Part shown: positions 9,110-19,800 of the stretch, one piece after another
How positions within the stretch are numbered: the first letter of the stretch is position 1
Layout: each line of letters opens with the position of its first letter
Source: Eremomyces bilateralis CBS 781.70
Lineage: Eukaryota > Ascomycota > Dothideomycetes > Eremomycetales > Eremomycetaceae
Length of the DNA stretch: 64,000 nt
NCBI RefSeq assembly: GCF_010015585.1
Contig: NW_022985108.1
Location: forward strand, 35,142-99,141
Direction: 5' to 3'
Position numbers and translations under genes: made by a program
Notes under the pieces: model-generated
What the model was told of the DNA's origin: nothing
Databases searched by the model: none
What the model saw: the letters and a program-made list of their open reading frames with translations, nothing else

Positions 9110-10395
9110 GATGTGCAGGTTGGCGACCGAAGTCCAGCAAGGGAAGTGAACAGAATTCGAAAAACGGGGCTGAGAGGAACAGGAAACGTGCTAGAGACAG
9201 CAACAAGAGAACTCCAATGAAAAATCCGGATGCGAGCAGCGAACGAGCAATGGAGAGGCAAAGATTTGGGAATTGTTGATGGATTGTGTGGAGAAGATCA
9301 AGTCGCGATGGGACATGGAAGTGGGTGGTCCGTGGTTTGATGGTGGACGCTTCGGGGGTAAGAGTATTAGAGTCGGAGATGTGGTGCACGGACGAAATGT
9401 GAATATTTAGAGGGTTTGATTGGTCAATAGCCAGCCTGACATTCAGGCATCAGGCATTCAGGCAAGCAAGGCAGCGACAAGAGCCTCAACCACGTGCAGG
9501 CAACGTTCCTGTGTTCATCGACGTCACCATAGCAATCAAGAAGCTGAATTCTTTCACTTGGTCCATGGGAATTCCAGGGTGCTTTTATTGTTCTGCAGAC
9601 TGCATCAATTTTCATCTTCACAGTTCCAATTTGGCCAATTGAAAGGAAGAAGTGTTCAAGATACCGTAGGTCAGACTTAGCCAGGCATCAGGACTATGGA
9701 CAGTCAGGAGGGGACGCAAGATCATTCCTTTGGAGTGGCATCCGTCCCTCTTCCCTGTCTGGATAGTAATTATGGGATACCAGATACGTGGGAAGATGAT
9801 GGCTTGTTTGAATCGGCACTCATTTTTCTTTCCAGAGGGGTCAATCACAACGACATGGCGGTATATTGCGGTGTGCTCGATTGGAGGCACTGGTTGGACT
9901 GGCTTTATATTCAGCAAGTGTAAATCTAAGTTGTTTTACGTCTCTGTGAAGGTCCTCATTCAGAAGTTTTAAACTTACATGTGCATGGTATGAGACGCAA
10001 ACCAGTCAATATAATGTTCAACTTAAGGGGTCAGGGGAATCCAAGACTACAGGGGCCAGCTAGATGAAGTCGATCCTGACCCTCCAGCTCAGGCGTTAAG
10101 GCGTCTAGCTCCCCCCACGGCCAGGCCCATCAGATGATGACGAGATCGGAATCAACAACATCGTGAAATTGTTGTCTGTTCATTTTCAAATCACCATCAA
10201 ATCACCATTAAATTGCCCCGGAGTTGAGGAGGGCTCCTGACCTTCCCTGGCTTTAAGAGCGTGGGCTGAAGCTATTCCCAACAGTAGAATGTCGTAACGA
10301 CTTCCCTCCTCTCGATTAATTCGGAACCATTTTACCGACTGAGAATTCCCGTAGCTGTAACAGCTTTGTATAACCCAAGATTGAACTGCTTTACC
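9110..10395. promoter_or_regulatory. divergent intergenic region upstream of the NUP2-like gene and of the gene at 10396
   Basis: 1.29 kb between two start codons facing away from each other. I see no coding frame with gene-like composition. A CAGGCATCAGGCATTCAGGC direct repeat sits at about 9446, and ATCACCATCAAATCACCATT at about 10190. Both promoters must lie here. Confidence 0.5.
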
Positions 10396-11342
10396 ATGGC
10401 ATCTGGAAACCATCACCACCAGGAGCGACCCGGAGGTTTTCTCCCCCCAATTCTTCCCTCTCCACCCGCCTCGTCTCCCAGCATCGCGCCATCCACCCTT
10501 CCCCATCCTCGGGACCATCCTCTAAAGGCCGGTGGCGCCAAAGAATCCCATCTCATCCGCTTTGTGGATCAGCGGATTCTCCACATCCAGCGGAGATATG
10601 CAAAGCGGACGGAGGGCGGGTTCACCGTCGGGCAACCAGTCGGCGAAGAGAAGGATGATACGAGGGGGTATACGAGCTTAGGAGAGGCGGCGACGGAGTT
10701 GGAGAGGGTGGTGGATGTGGTTTGGATCTCAGGGACACGTGGGTGACATGCGTGGAAATGGCGGAAAAAGCCGTATGGTGGCATCTTTCATTAACGATAT
10801 TCGCAGCATCCGTACAAATCCCGTATCTCCTCAACCTCGCGCTGTTGCTATCAACCTATCTTTCCGGGTTTGCCTCTCCCCGCAGACTAACCAGCGTGCT
10901 ACGACCGCTCTTCTCTGTCCTGGGCAAGCTGGATCTCGCGTTCGCCTCTCTCATTCAGGGCCGCAACGTCGAGACGGAGGAGCCATTGCCCGGGAGCGAA
11001 CGAAAGGCGTCGCTTATGAACGGCACCGAGAAAGTCCGGCTGAAGAGCATCGTGGACGGCTCGCGGGTACGCGTCATGGAGATTGTCACGTCGGCCTACG
11101 TAGATGACGAGGACGAGGAAGAAGGGATTGGGATTACGGCCACTGAGACCGAAACGGAAGGGGAAGGAGACGGGCCGACGAGATACCATTCGAGTCGAGC
11201 GGATGATGTGGATGAGGAGATGATGAGTGATGATGAGCCGACGAGCTGGGAGATGGCTGCGGCGAGAGTATATGATCGGACGCTGGTAATGTTGGGAGAC
11301 ACGATTGGAGGGACTCCCATTGGGATCATCACGGAGGATTGA
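10396..11342 (+). CDS. conserved ascomycete protein of unknown function
   Basis: Two exons, 10396-10738 and 10807-11342, give 292 residues. The 68-nt intron has donor GTGGGT, a TTAAC branch site and acceptor CGCAG, and removing it restores WISGTPSVQIPYLLNLAL across the junction. The N-terminus is disordered and His/Pro-rich (MASGNHHHQERPG). It is followed by a conserved helical segment (KESHLIRFVDQRILHIQRRY), a hydrophobic stretch IPYLLNLALLLSTYL that may be a buried helix or a membrane segment, a segment FSVLGKLDLAFASLIQGR, an acidic linker, and a final helix WEMAAARVYDRTLVMLGD. I recall this architecture from a widespread Pezizomycotina family sometimes labelled meiotic recombination protein DMC1-like; nothing here resembles the RecA fold, so I do not adopt that name. 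The ATG at 10396 begins the conserved part. Confidence 0.8.
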
Positions 11343-11736
11343 GACGTCCCTTAAGCACATCGGATATGACTTGTGCCCGGCTCCCCAGGTTGGTGGACGC
11401 CAACTTCCAGGGCTTCACGATGTTTCCTTGCTTGAAATTTGCATGTTGAATTCACCAGCGCTATGCGGCATTTGACTTCATGAGAAGCGAAGTGAATGTG
11501 GCACGCATGAAAGTGCAACTGAGGTGTTTCGTTGTTTCCTAATCTGGGGAGAGACGAGATCGTGAAGTCCCGTCGGCACACAGACACACAACACGATAAC
11601 ACACCTTCCATCTTGAAATCAATTTCCGCTGCCTTTTTTTCAATCGCTTCTTTCTTTATCACCAGGATACTCAAGCTACATTCTTCATTTGCTACCCTCA
11701 ATTGCGTGGAAGTCAGAAACCACTGGATTCATCATC
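11343..11736. promoter_or_regulatory. intergenic region upstream of the gene at 11737
   Basis: 394 bp between two genes on the same strand. It must hold the terminator of the first and the promoter of the second. A pyrimidine-rich, T-rich stretch at 11630-11660 is typical of a fungal promoter or 5' leader. Confidence 0.4.
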
Positions 11737-14697
11737 ATGCCGACTTTCAATGCTAGGGGCATCCGTGTTCGGCTGCTCCATTCTGATCTGGTTTCGTCTA
11801 CTCTGTCAGCCACCGAAGCTCAATTATCGACAAAGCGAGGCCCGGAAGTCTCCGCAAGGGAAGAACGAGGAACTGCAGCGCTGCTCAAGGGACACCCACT
11901 CTATGAGAAGCCGATCCCAGTGGGCCTTGATGCCGACGTGGGAGGAGCGCTCGGCTTTCTCGGGAACCCGGAGTGTCTCGATGTCCCTTTCTACATGGTC
12001 GTGGCCAGTGTTGATCAAAGGGAATCGCCGTCCCCGAATACGCAACAACCTACAGGATCAATCGAAGACGGTTCGGACATATCCCCTTCTCTAGGGCGGA
12101 CGACACCCTCGGATCCTCAGAAGGGTATACGGCTTAGGATCACACACAAAGCAGCGCAGGCATTACTTCCCCGCGGACAGATTACGGAGAGGACCTTAAG
12201 CCCGAGTGTTCATGCCTTGTTGCTCTCGTTCAACCTGGCTCGTCCACACACCGCTGCCGGACTCCACATCCCACTGGTTTCTCCCCATGCAATTGCAGCC
12301 TGCATCTCCATCTCGACGAACAATCTTCGTCCCTACGGACAGCGCGACCTCAAAGTCATCACCTATCTCAATGGCACGCTTTCCAAGTGTTCGGTCTTGT
12401 ATTCTAAGCATTTCCTACCTAAACTGAAAGCCTCGTCCACTGGAACGGACGGCAAAACGCCCCACTGTTTCACTTCCATTGCGGCAGGTCGACGGACTCA
12501 TCATGCCGTGGAGCGCCCGTGGGTTCTGGTGCCGCCGGGCCTCGAGGTCAATGGGTCGCTGATGGGTTCACGTCAGCGCTCCCGAGTTCGGCAATCCACT
12601 TCTGAAGAACGCTGGGACCAAATCGCCCAGTCGCTGCTCTATGAAGCGGACAAACATGGTCTTAACGCATCCGGTGGTCATCCGCCATCCGCTGAATATC
12701 TTCAAAGTCTTGCAAGCCTGCCCATGCCGGAGGAGTTCGCGCAATTTCAGAAATCGGGAAGTCATCGTTTCGCCGTCATAGATGTCATGGTCGTCACAGG
12801 GAAGATCAAAGCAGGGATGGGCATTCGCACCCCTTGGTTGACCGATCCTGCAGTGTCGAAAGATCCTAGATACAATCGTCCAGCGCCCAGCCCACCAGTT
12901 CGGGAGAGCGAAAGGGAGTGCTGGGCAACAGTCCGACTGCGACACTGGAGGGAGAAGTGGGCGCAACGAGAGGCAAAAAACCGAGCAAAATCGGCTTTGC
13001 GAAACGGAGCAGAGCCGGAAAATACGGCTAATAACTCTGATGTTGATATGGATGCTGATAACACGATAATGGCCGAGAGTGAAGAGATCTTGGTCGATCG
13101 AAATCAGTCAAGTAGCATCACATCGGCAACAAATCGGGTCACCGACGAGGTCGCGTTGCTGCCAGTCCTTCCCTCTCGAACTGATGATAGCCCTCAGCCC
13201 ATCGCAAATGCTCCAACCAACGATGCTGTGCTGCCAGACCCATTCTGCCTAGATCGCTCCACAGACGCCTCCCAGAAACCTGACCTACCCTCCAAGCAGT
13301 CTTTCACTCTCCATGGACCAAATCCGCTGCCCATCCAGCCGCCACCAGCAAGCCCTCCTATGAACCTGCGCAGTAACGGTAATATTTCACCCCTGACTCC
13401 GCGAAAACCTAGTCCGGAAATCATTGTTTGGACCGAAAGTCCCACGACGGGAATTCCACGTTCGAAAACCACTCTGGCTACAGACGACAGTGCTCTCATG
13501 AACGGCAAGATGGACAATGCAGTTGAAGAGAAGCGAAACGGATTGAATCTCGTACCGAAAATCACGCCCATCACTAGGAGAATGGCCAACAATCAGAGCA
13601 TGTCGGATGAAAATCCCCTCGGCGAACAATCCATCCCGATGCAAGGCACTCCTGCCGAGATCATATCCAACATCGCCCAAATCACAACTGGACGCCTAAA
13701 CGGTCATCATTCTACCCGATCCAACAATTCCACTGACCTCCAGCCGTTCATCAGGTCAGGCCGAAAGCGCCGCTATTCCGATCTTGTGACCCCCAACTTC
13801 CAACCCCAAAAAGTATTCCTCGCAAGCGAACCGGAGAACAACAATTCCACGCTCAAGCAATCCCCCCCGAGGATGTTCAGCCCTCAGCACGCATCCCCAT
13901 TTCAGGACAGCAGCACGCCGGCGCAGGACGACACGACTCCAACGACTGAATCCTCCCGACCCGAAATCCGGACGATCGCGTTCAAGTACGCCGATAAGGT
14001 GATTCGGAGGGAGAACCTGTCGTCTCCCATCCGCGCATTCTTCAGGGAATATTACCCGCAGGGCGACATTCCAGATGCGCACCCACCATCCGTCAAGCTG
14101 ATATCTCCCGACAAGGAGATCATTATGCTGCGATCCAACACCGCGGCGTTCAACTCCCCAGTGAACGATACGCAGCTCGATATTCCGCTCATGCCACCTC
14201 CATCCCCCCCGAAGTCCAGCCGCCCTCCAACGACATCTTCCCAAACGAGGTCGGGTCGAAGGGTCACATTCCGCATCCCCCAAACCCCAGTATCCGATTC
14301 AGAATCCAGTGACAACGACCGCCACAGCTCCCCCGAGTCGGTTTCGCCGACCGCCCGTCGGCCACGAGGTGCGGGTCTAGCAGTGTCCGCGAGAGGCTAT
14401 GGCATCCAATCCGGCCCAGCGCACGTCATCGCTAATGAGCAATTCCAGACTCCGGACCTGTGTCGGTCGGCCGTCATCACGTATGCGGAGGATGGCGATT
14501 GGGGGGATGCGGCGGCGGACGGAGGGAATGAGGTGACGAACAGTAGTAGGACGATGAGGAGCGGGAAGAAGGTCGATGAGAGTGCGAAGGAGGGGAGTAA
14601 GCATTTGCCGATTCGGCAGGTGCCAGATGAGCGATGTGCGGATTTTAGGGAGGAGTATGTGGTGCTCGGGGTGAGATTCGTGGTGCCCGGATTCTAG
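11737..14697 (+). CDS. large protein of unknown function, ordered N-terminal half and disordered C-terminal half
   Basis: A single open frame of 986 codons from the ATG at 11737 (MPTFNARGIRVRLLHSD) to a TAG at 14695. No intron is needed. Residues 1 to about 400 look folded: RLRITHKAAQALLPRG, HALLLSFNLARPHTAAGLHI, ERPWVLVPPGLEVNGSLMGS, ERWDQIAQSLLYEADKHGL and a segment with AVIDVMVVTGKIKAGMG. Then ECWATVRLRHWREKWAQREA forms a charged helix. The rest is Ser/Pro/Asn-rich, with NGNISPLTPRKPSPE and SGRRVTFRIPQTP (possible proline-directed phosphorylation sites). The C-terminus is ordered again, ending EEYVVLGVRFVVPGF. I recognise no family and no catalytic motif. The codon use and unbroken length show it is real. 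A nuclear, regulated protein would fit the SP/TP-rich tail, but that is only inference. Confidence 0.75.
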   Translation: MPTFNARGIRVRLLHSDLVSSTLSATEAQLSTKRGPEVSAREERGTAALLKGHPLYEKPIPVGLDADVGGALGFLGNPECLDVPFYMVVASVDQRESPSPNTQQPTGSIEDGSDISPSLGRTTPSDPQKGIRLRITHKAAQALLPRGQITERTLSPSVHALLLSFNLARPHTAAGLHIPLVSPHAIAACISISTNNLRPYGQRDLKVITYLNGTLSKCSVLYSKHFLPKLKASSTGTDGKTPHCFTSIAAGRRTHHAVERPWVLVPPGLEVNGSLMGSRQRSRVRQSTSEERWDQIAQSLLYEADKHGLNASGGHPPSAEYLQSLASLPMPEEFAQFQKSGSHRFAVIDVMVVTGKIKAGMGIRTPWLTDPAVSKDPRYNRPAPSPPVRESERECWATVRLRHWREKWAQREAKNRAKSALRNGAEPENTANNSDVDMDADNTIMAESEEILVDRNQSSSITSATNRVTDEVALLPVLPSRTDDSPQPIANAPTNDAVLPDPFCLDRSTDASQKPDLPSKQSFTLHGPNPLPIQPPPASPPMNLRSNGNISPLTPRKPSPEIIVWTESPTTGIPRSKTTLATDDSALMNGKMDNAVEEKRNGLNLVPKITPITRRMANNQSMSDENPLGEQSIPMQGTPAEIISNIAQITTGRLNGHHSTRSNNSTDLQPFIRSGRKRRYSDLVTPNFQPQKVFLASEPENNNSTLKQSPPRMFSPQHASPFQDSSTPAQDDTTPTTESSRPEIRTIAFKYADKVIRRENLSSPIRAFFREYYPQGDIPDAHPPSVKLISPDKEIIMLRSNTAAFNSPVNDTQLDIPLMPPPSPPKSSRPPTTSSQTRSGRRVTFRIPQTPVSDSESSDNDRHSSPESVSPTARRPRGAGLAVSARGYGIQSGPAHVIANEQFQTPDLCRSAVITYAEDGDWGDAAADGGNEVTNSSRTMRSGKKVDESAKEGSKHLPIRQVPDERCADFREEYVVLGVRFVVPGF

Positions 14698-15578
14698 AAA
14701 AGGGAATTGACTTTGATGATGGATATGAAGTCATGGACTTGGGGACACGATTCTCGATGTTGGGACACCGCTTAGGTCTCCACGGAAAACAACATTCTCT
14801 ACAGACAGAACGAGGCTCACTTGTTCATCAGCCTGGAGTCTTTTGTATAATTATTAAGCATTCCATTTTACAATGAGACACTCTGGTCGGCCCCTTTGGT
14901 AGATTGACTGCTTAATCAGATATTCCTCCCCCCTTCCTGCAAAAGCTCTCTAATTCAAACAATGGGCCATCTGCAAGTAAATACTCCGTAGACCGCACCC
15001 CTCACCAGATGACCACTCTCCCAACGCTCCCTTCGCCTCTTCCACGCGCTTAGCCGCGCTAGCCCAACCGTTCCACAGCAACCGCCCTTCTGTATCTGCA
15101 TGCCACCACATCCACGGCAACACTGCAAGGATCCGCCCCAACAATGCCCCTTGTATGCAGTCTCGTGTTCCGGTCCCCCGGCGGCACCGCATATCTCGCG
15201 TGGAGAGCAACCATGCCGCTGCAGGAAACAAGATATCGCCGTGCAACGCGACACGGATGAACAATTGTGGTCTGACTCCTCGCCCGTGGAGGTCAGCAGT
15301 GTGCCATACGCTTCGACTGACATGTCACTTCCGCTGCGCAGTGCCGGGGCCGCACCCGTGAGCAGGTGATGAGGGTGGCGTCGTACGGGGTGGAATGACG
15401 AGAGTGTGAGTGGGGATGGGGAATTTCCCGATATGCCGCATTGATGGGAGATATTTTGAGAGCGTTGAGGTCGTTGCCCCTTGCGACGATTGGCGACAAT
15501 ATTCCCTGCCGCGTGCGCATGGATATCGGGAGTTGGAGATGGACGGGACAGGTAATTTGGCAGAACTCGTAGCGTTTT
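14698..15578. other. intergenic region between two convergent genes
   Basis: About 0.9 kb holding two 3' ends (the gene at 11737 and MDM12). A T-rich stretch with TTGTATAATTATTAAGCATT near 14845 is a plausible 3' end signal. I see no further gene. Confidence 0.5.
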
Positions 15579-16871
15579 TCAGACAAGAAACGTCCAGTAG
15601 CTTGGGAAAACCAACTCCTCTTCAAAGATGCGTCGAACCTGCTGCAGCACGAACTGCTCGACTTTTCCAACGTTCTTGAGCACCGGTTTGCCATTTTCTT
15701 TCTGCCCAATCTCGCTCTCAACCTTAATCTCCTCCAACAGCCCATGCCTTCCTCTGGTTCCGTCTTCTTGCGCCATGTTGCCCTCAGCCGTGTTGCTCTC
15801 ACCCACCCGTGACTCTCCTAGCATCAACTCCGCATCTTCCGGGCCCAGGAAACAAAAGTGCGCTCGCCGCCTGATGTACGCCAGGATCGCCACCCCATCG
15901 AACGACACACCCGTGATGTTCAGTTTAAGCGGGATTCCGACGAAGCTCGGCATCGGGTAGTCAAGTAGTAGGTCCGCCGTCAACGCCAGCCGCACATCCC
16001 CCAAGTACTTCACATGGCAGATAACCTGCATGTCCGTCGGATTCCGCTCCCGCTGCGCATTCGACGCCGCATCCCGCTCCCCCGCCGACGCCGAGTCCTG
16101 AAAGTTCAGCTCCCCATCGTCCCCCACGCTAGACCCGCTGTCACTCGTTCGCTGCTTCGAGGTCGGCCGCGTCGATAGCCCGGGCGACGAGGGCGGCGTG
16201 ATGGAGCTGGTGGACACGGAATGCTTATGGCTGGGCCGTCGCGCGTCCGGGGAGTCGCGCCGCAGCGGCAGCGATTCATGCCAGTGGCTGGGGAATTTCG
16301 CGCCCGCGACGGCGGCGAGGGGTGTCGTGCTGCCGGAAAGGCCGGCACCCATGTGGAAGTAGCTAAAATTGGCGGTGCCTCCTGAGATAGGGGGAGGTGG
16401 GAACTGCCGGGGATGGCCGTGGTGGATTTGATGGGCGGATGGGCGTAGGGTGGCGGTGCTGGAGGAGAGGTCTTCGCCGGGTGGTGGCTGAGATTGCGAC
16501 TTGCGTGTCTTTCGACTCGGTTTCCCATGCTCTTCCACTGATCGATTCTGGCGGGCATCTAACTGGATATCTCTTTCTACTGGGGATGCCTGCGTGGGGG
16601 GCGCGGAGTGCGACGACTCCGCGGAATCCTCCTCGTCACTGTAGTCGTTGTCGTCATCGTCATAAAACTCCGGGAGAGGATCGCAGATATCTTTGATCTC
16701 GACTTCCGGCGCTATTCTTCCAAATTCGAACGAATGGACGCGAACAGAACTGATAAACCGGGGTAAAGGGATGTTTTGGAATTTGTCGTCGATGAAGTCG
16801 CGAATCTGGGCGGCGAGGGCTTCTCCATCAGGACCTGATGTAAGGGCTTCCCAATCAAGCTCTACCGACAT
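15579..16871 (-). CDS. MDM12: ERMES subunit MDM12 (ER-mitochondria lipid-transfer tether)
   Basis: A single exon of 430 codons. It starts MSVELDWEALTSGPDGEALA and DFIDDKFQNIPLPRFISSVR, continues with SFEFGRIAPEVEIKDICDPL, and ends RRIFEEELVFPSYWTFLV, all hallmarks of fungal Mdm12. The whole protein is one SMP (tubular lipid-binding) domain, interrupted from about residue 70 to 275 by a low-complexity Ser/Pro/acidic insertion, as is usual in filamentous fungi. The second half resumes with CHVKYLGDVRLALTADLLLD and GIPLKLNITGVSFDGVAILA. Mdm12 is cytosolic and bridges Mmm1 in the ER membrane and Mdm34 in the mitochondrial outer membrane. The start at 16871 is the conserved one. The gene is intact. 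Confidence 0.95.
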   Translation of the reverse strand: MSVELDWEALTSGPDGEALAAQIRDFIDDKFQNIPLPRFISSVRVHSFEFGRIAPEVEIKDICDPLPEFYDDDDNDYSDEEDSAESSHSAPPTQASPVERDIQLDARQNRSVEEHGKPSRKTRKSQSQPPPGEDLSSSTATLRPSAHQIHHGHPRQFPPPPISGGTANFSYFHMGAGLSGSTTPLAAVAGAKFPSHWHESLPLRRDSPDARRPSHKHSVSTSSITPPSSPGLSTRPTSKQRTSDSGSSVGDDGELNFQDSASAGERDAASNAQRERNPTDMQVICHVKYLGDVRLALTADLLLDYPMPSFVGIPLKLNITGVSFDGVAILAYIRRRAHFCFLGPEDAELMLGESRVGESNTAEGNMAQEDGTRGRHGLLEEIKVESEIGQKENGKPVLKNVGKVEQFVLQQVRRIFEEELVFPSYWTFLV

Positions 16872-19800
16872 GACGCTCCAATTGTCATCAGAATATAATT
16901 CTAATAGACAGTATGGTAGGCGTCTTCATGTACTAAGTTTATTGAATTTTGCATGGATGGACGTGAGTTACTTGCAGCAAGTTCCTTTTAACGGAGGTTA
17001 CTCCGAGGAATATCAAAATGACTCGGCTAAACTTGCCATTTCCGTTTCCACCTAACCTCCTATTTCTCTCACGCTTCACCATTCATGTTGGTTGCAACTT
17101 GCAACGCATCACTCACCTCTATCTTGCTCTCTGCACTATGCACCACATCCGGATAATTTACCGACGACCACTCGCGTTCGAGGATACCATAGCTATAGAC
17201 ATCTCCTTCCGATGTCTTGCCCTAAGCCCTAAAACGCTCCATCCTACCGAACACAACGCTTCCATTTTTGCTTGGTGGCGTCTGCATCGACCGTTTTTGT
17301 ACCACATATATTGCACGGCAGGCATCGAATATCGATAGCAAGGCTCGAGAAGCTCAATATTTGTCCGTCGTCAAGATGCCTGTCGAGTATCGCAGCCATG
17401 AACTCGATGGCTCTTATCTGACATATGACATATTATCGTATACTGGGTATCTCATATTGCGTCAGATAGAGACACCTGTCCTATCACCGTCCTCTCATCG
17501 TCACCCTTCTCGCTCTTGTACGCCTAATTATTGACGGTACACACCGGTTCAACTATAGGGTCTTTCGGAGAATCGCCGCATCTCCCCGCTTGAAAACGTC
17601 CCCAGGAAGCATGCCAAACCTTGATATCTTCCCCCGCAAGTGTTGCTTCGAATTAGTGGCATTGGAACGCTAAATATGATATTTCGCCAGCATCTGCAAA
17701 CTACTAATTACTAACGCAAGTCATCTGAACTGGAAGCACGACGCGCATCCCCGGACCAATTGGAACCAGGCGACGGCGCAAGGGTGATGGGGTAGTTAAG
17801 CAACGGGACGGGCGAAGTAAGGAATGGTCAGAATCGAGTGGGGTGCTTCAATAAAGAGCTTGGGATGTAAAGGTTGCGATGGCGATTATGCGAGCGTGCT
17901 TTTCGGTCACAGAGAAAAGATGGTGTGCTGCGATAGCAGACGGTATGACAGTCAACGGCACATCTAGGGGGAAAACGGCAAGTTGAAGCACTTCTTGTTG
18001 AGATACATGTAGGTACATCCGATGAGCGTACCGGTACATATATGTTGGACGGTTAGGATCTCTACCAAGCAGTTACCGTTGAACATCTTCGCAGGGATCG
18101 CATTGATCCAGCGGCTCTCCTGCCTTTGATCGTCAATGTAAGAAATATATTTAAATAAAGTATTCTTCTGACCGCATAGACAGCCTCTTCAACTGTGGGC
18201 GAAATATCAGTTCAACAAATTGGGCGTGTCGAGCTGAGGTTATCTACCTGTCTCATGTCTCAGTCGCCACAATATCACTACTAATGTATCAAAGTGGTAG
18301 ACTACCGGACATCGGTCGAGAATCCCTCGCTGGACCATGTCACCCTGAACCTAGGCTTCTGGGACTGATTACTCTCTCATTAACAGCACCCTTGATACGG
18401 TGGCACGTCGGGTATCCTGGTGTGACATTTATCCATCACAGCCCAGGCATTGGTTTACATCGGACGGTCTCATGAAGTCCACATCGCCTGCCTATCATGC
18501 CATCCAATATAGAAACGGAGGTACTTCGGTGATTCGGTCCATCGCACTACGAGAACGACAATCCGCCCGTAATCCGGCCAACCTTACACGACCATCCAAG
18601 GTATTTGCGTATCGGATCCGAATTGCGCAACATCCATCCGCATCATGATTCGCGCCCATGTCCCCCTCATTAACAACGTTTCGTCCATTAATTGTGGAAA
18701 ATTGCGAGGACGCGAGATGCAATGCCATCCACCATATTACGTCATGTATTGCGGCCATGCTGTCTTCGTCCCCGTCTGCATGCGGCTTCCCAACAACGGG
18801 CCTCATTGGAAGAGTCGCTCTCAACACATTCTCGCCGAGATTCCGAGGTTCAGGATGGAACCGGTAGGGAGGGTACCACGGTACATACCATGAGTGCACA
18901 TGGGTTGCCACGTTTTATGGGCAAGGAGGTTGCTTGAAGGAGAGTCTGGTACATCCCGAATGTGAGATCTAAACAGATGAGTGGCGATCACATAGAAAGA
19001 TACATCTACCGGATGGTCAACATGCACAGCACGAATTTTTTGCCTAGATTCCTTTCCCATTCGGGACTGTCCGCTTGCGCTTCATCTAAGCGAGGATATT
19101 CGAGCAACGTACATGGTACATGGGCGGACAGGCCTTCGCTTCGGGCCGAATGCTTCAAGAACTTGGTTTTGGTGGATCGGATCGCGATCTCACGCAAAGG
19201 AAAGACAGTGGAAAGGCAGTTCGACATGTGAAAATTGGCAAAAGAAATATGCATTTGCTCATAATCATATCCTTGCCGCCGAAGACCATGCGGCCGCGCT
19301 GCAGGATTGCAGGCCTGCAGACATCATCGATGAGAAACTCGTGAAACCGGGAAGTCGTACATCGGATTCTCTCAGAAAGAACAAAAGCCAATTGTTTGAG
19401 ATTAAGCCCAATATGTCGTAATCAGCCAAGCCAGGCCATTTGCTTTTGTGTCCTCCCAAAAAAGTCGCAATCTAGAACGCCCAATATCCAAAAAGCTCGG
19501 GTTCAAAACATTGAAAGACTGCCCATTCTATGAAATACCCACAATCCAAATTGCAACAATAAGAAGAAGAAGTGTGTCCCATCTGACTCGCTTCGCTAGC
19601 GACTCCTGATATCCATGAAAGCACATTTTGTGAGCGGGAATTCGTATAACCATCCCGATTAGCCAGCGCCAGCAAATGCTCAGAAGGACGCTCAAGGAAG
19701 AAAGGAAGGGCGGAGAATGCAGAAAGCTACGGAGAAAGCTAGCCATCGTACGGTGTTCATTTCAGTATTCGTGGATAATCTCCGCGTGGGGAAGAGATCG

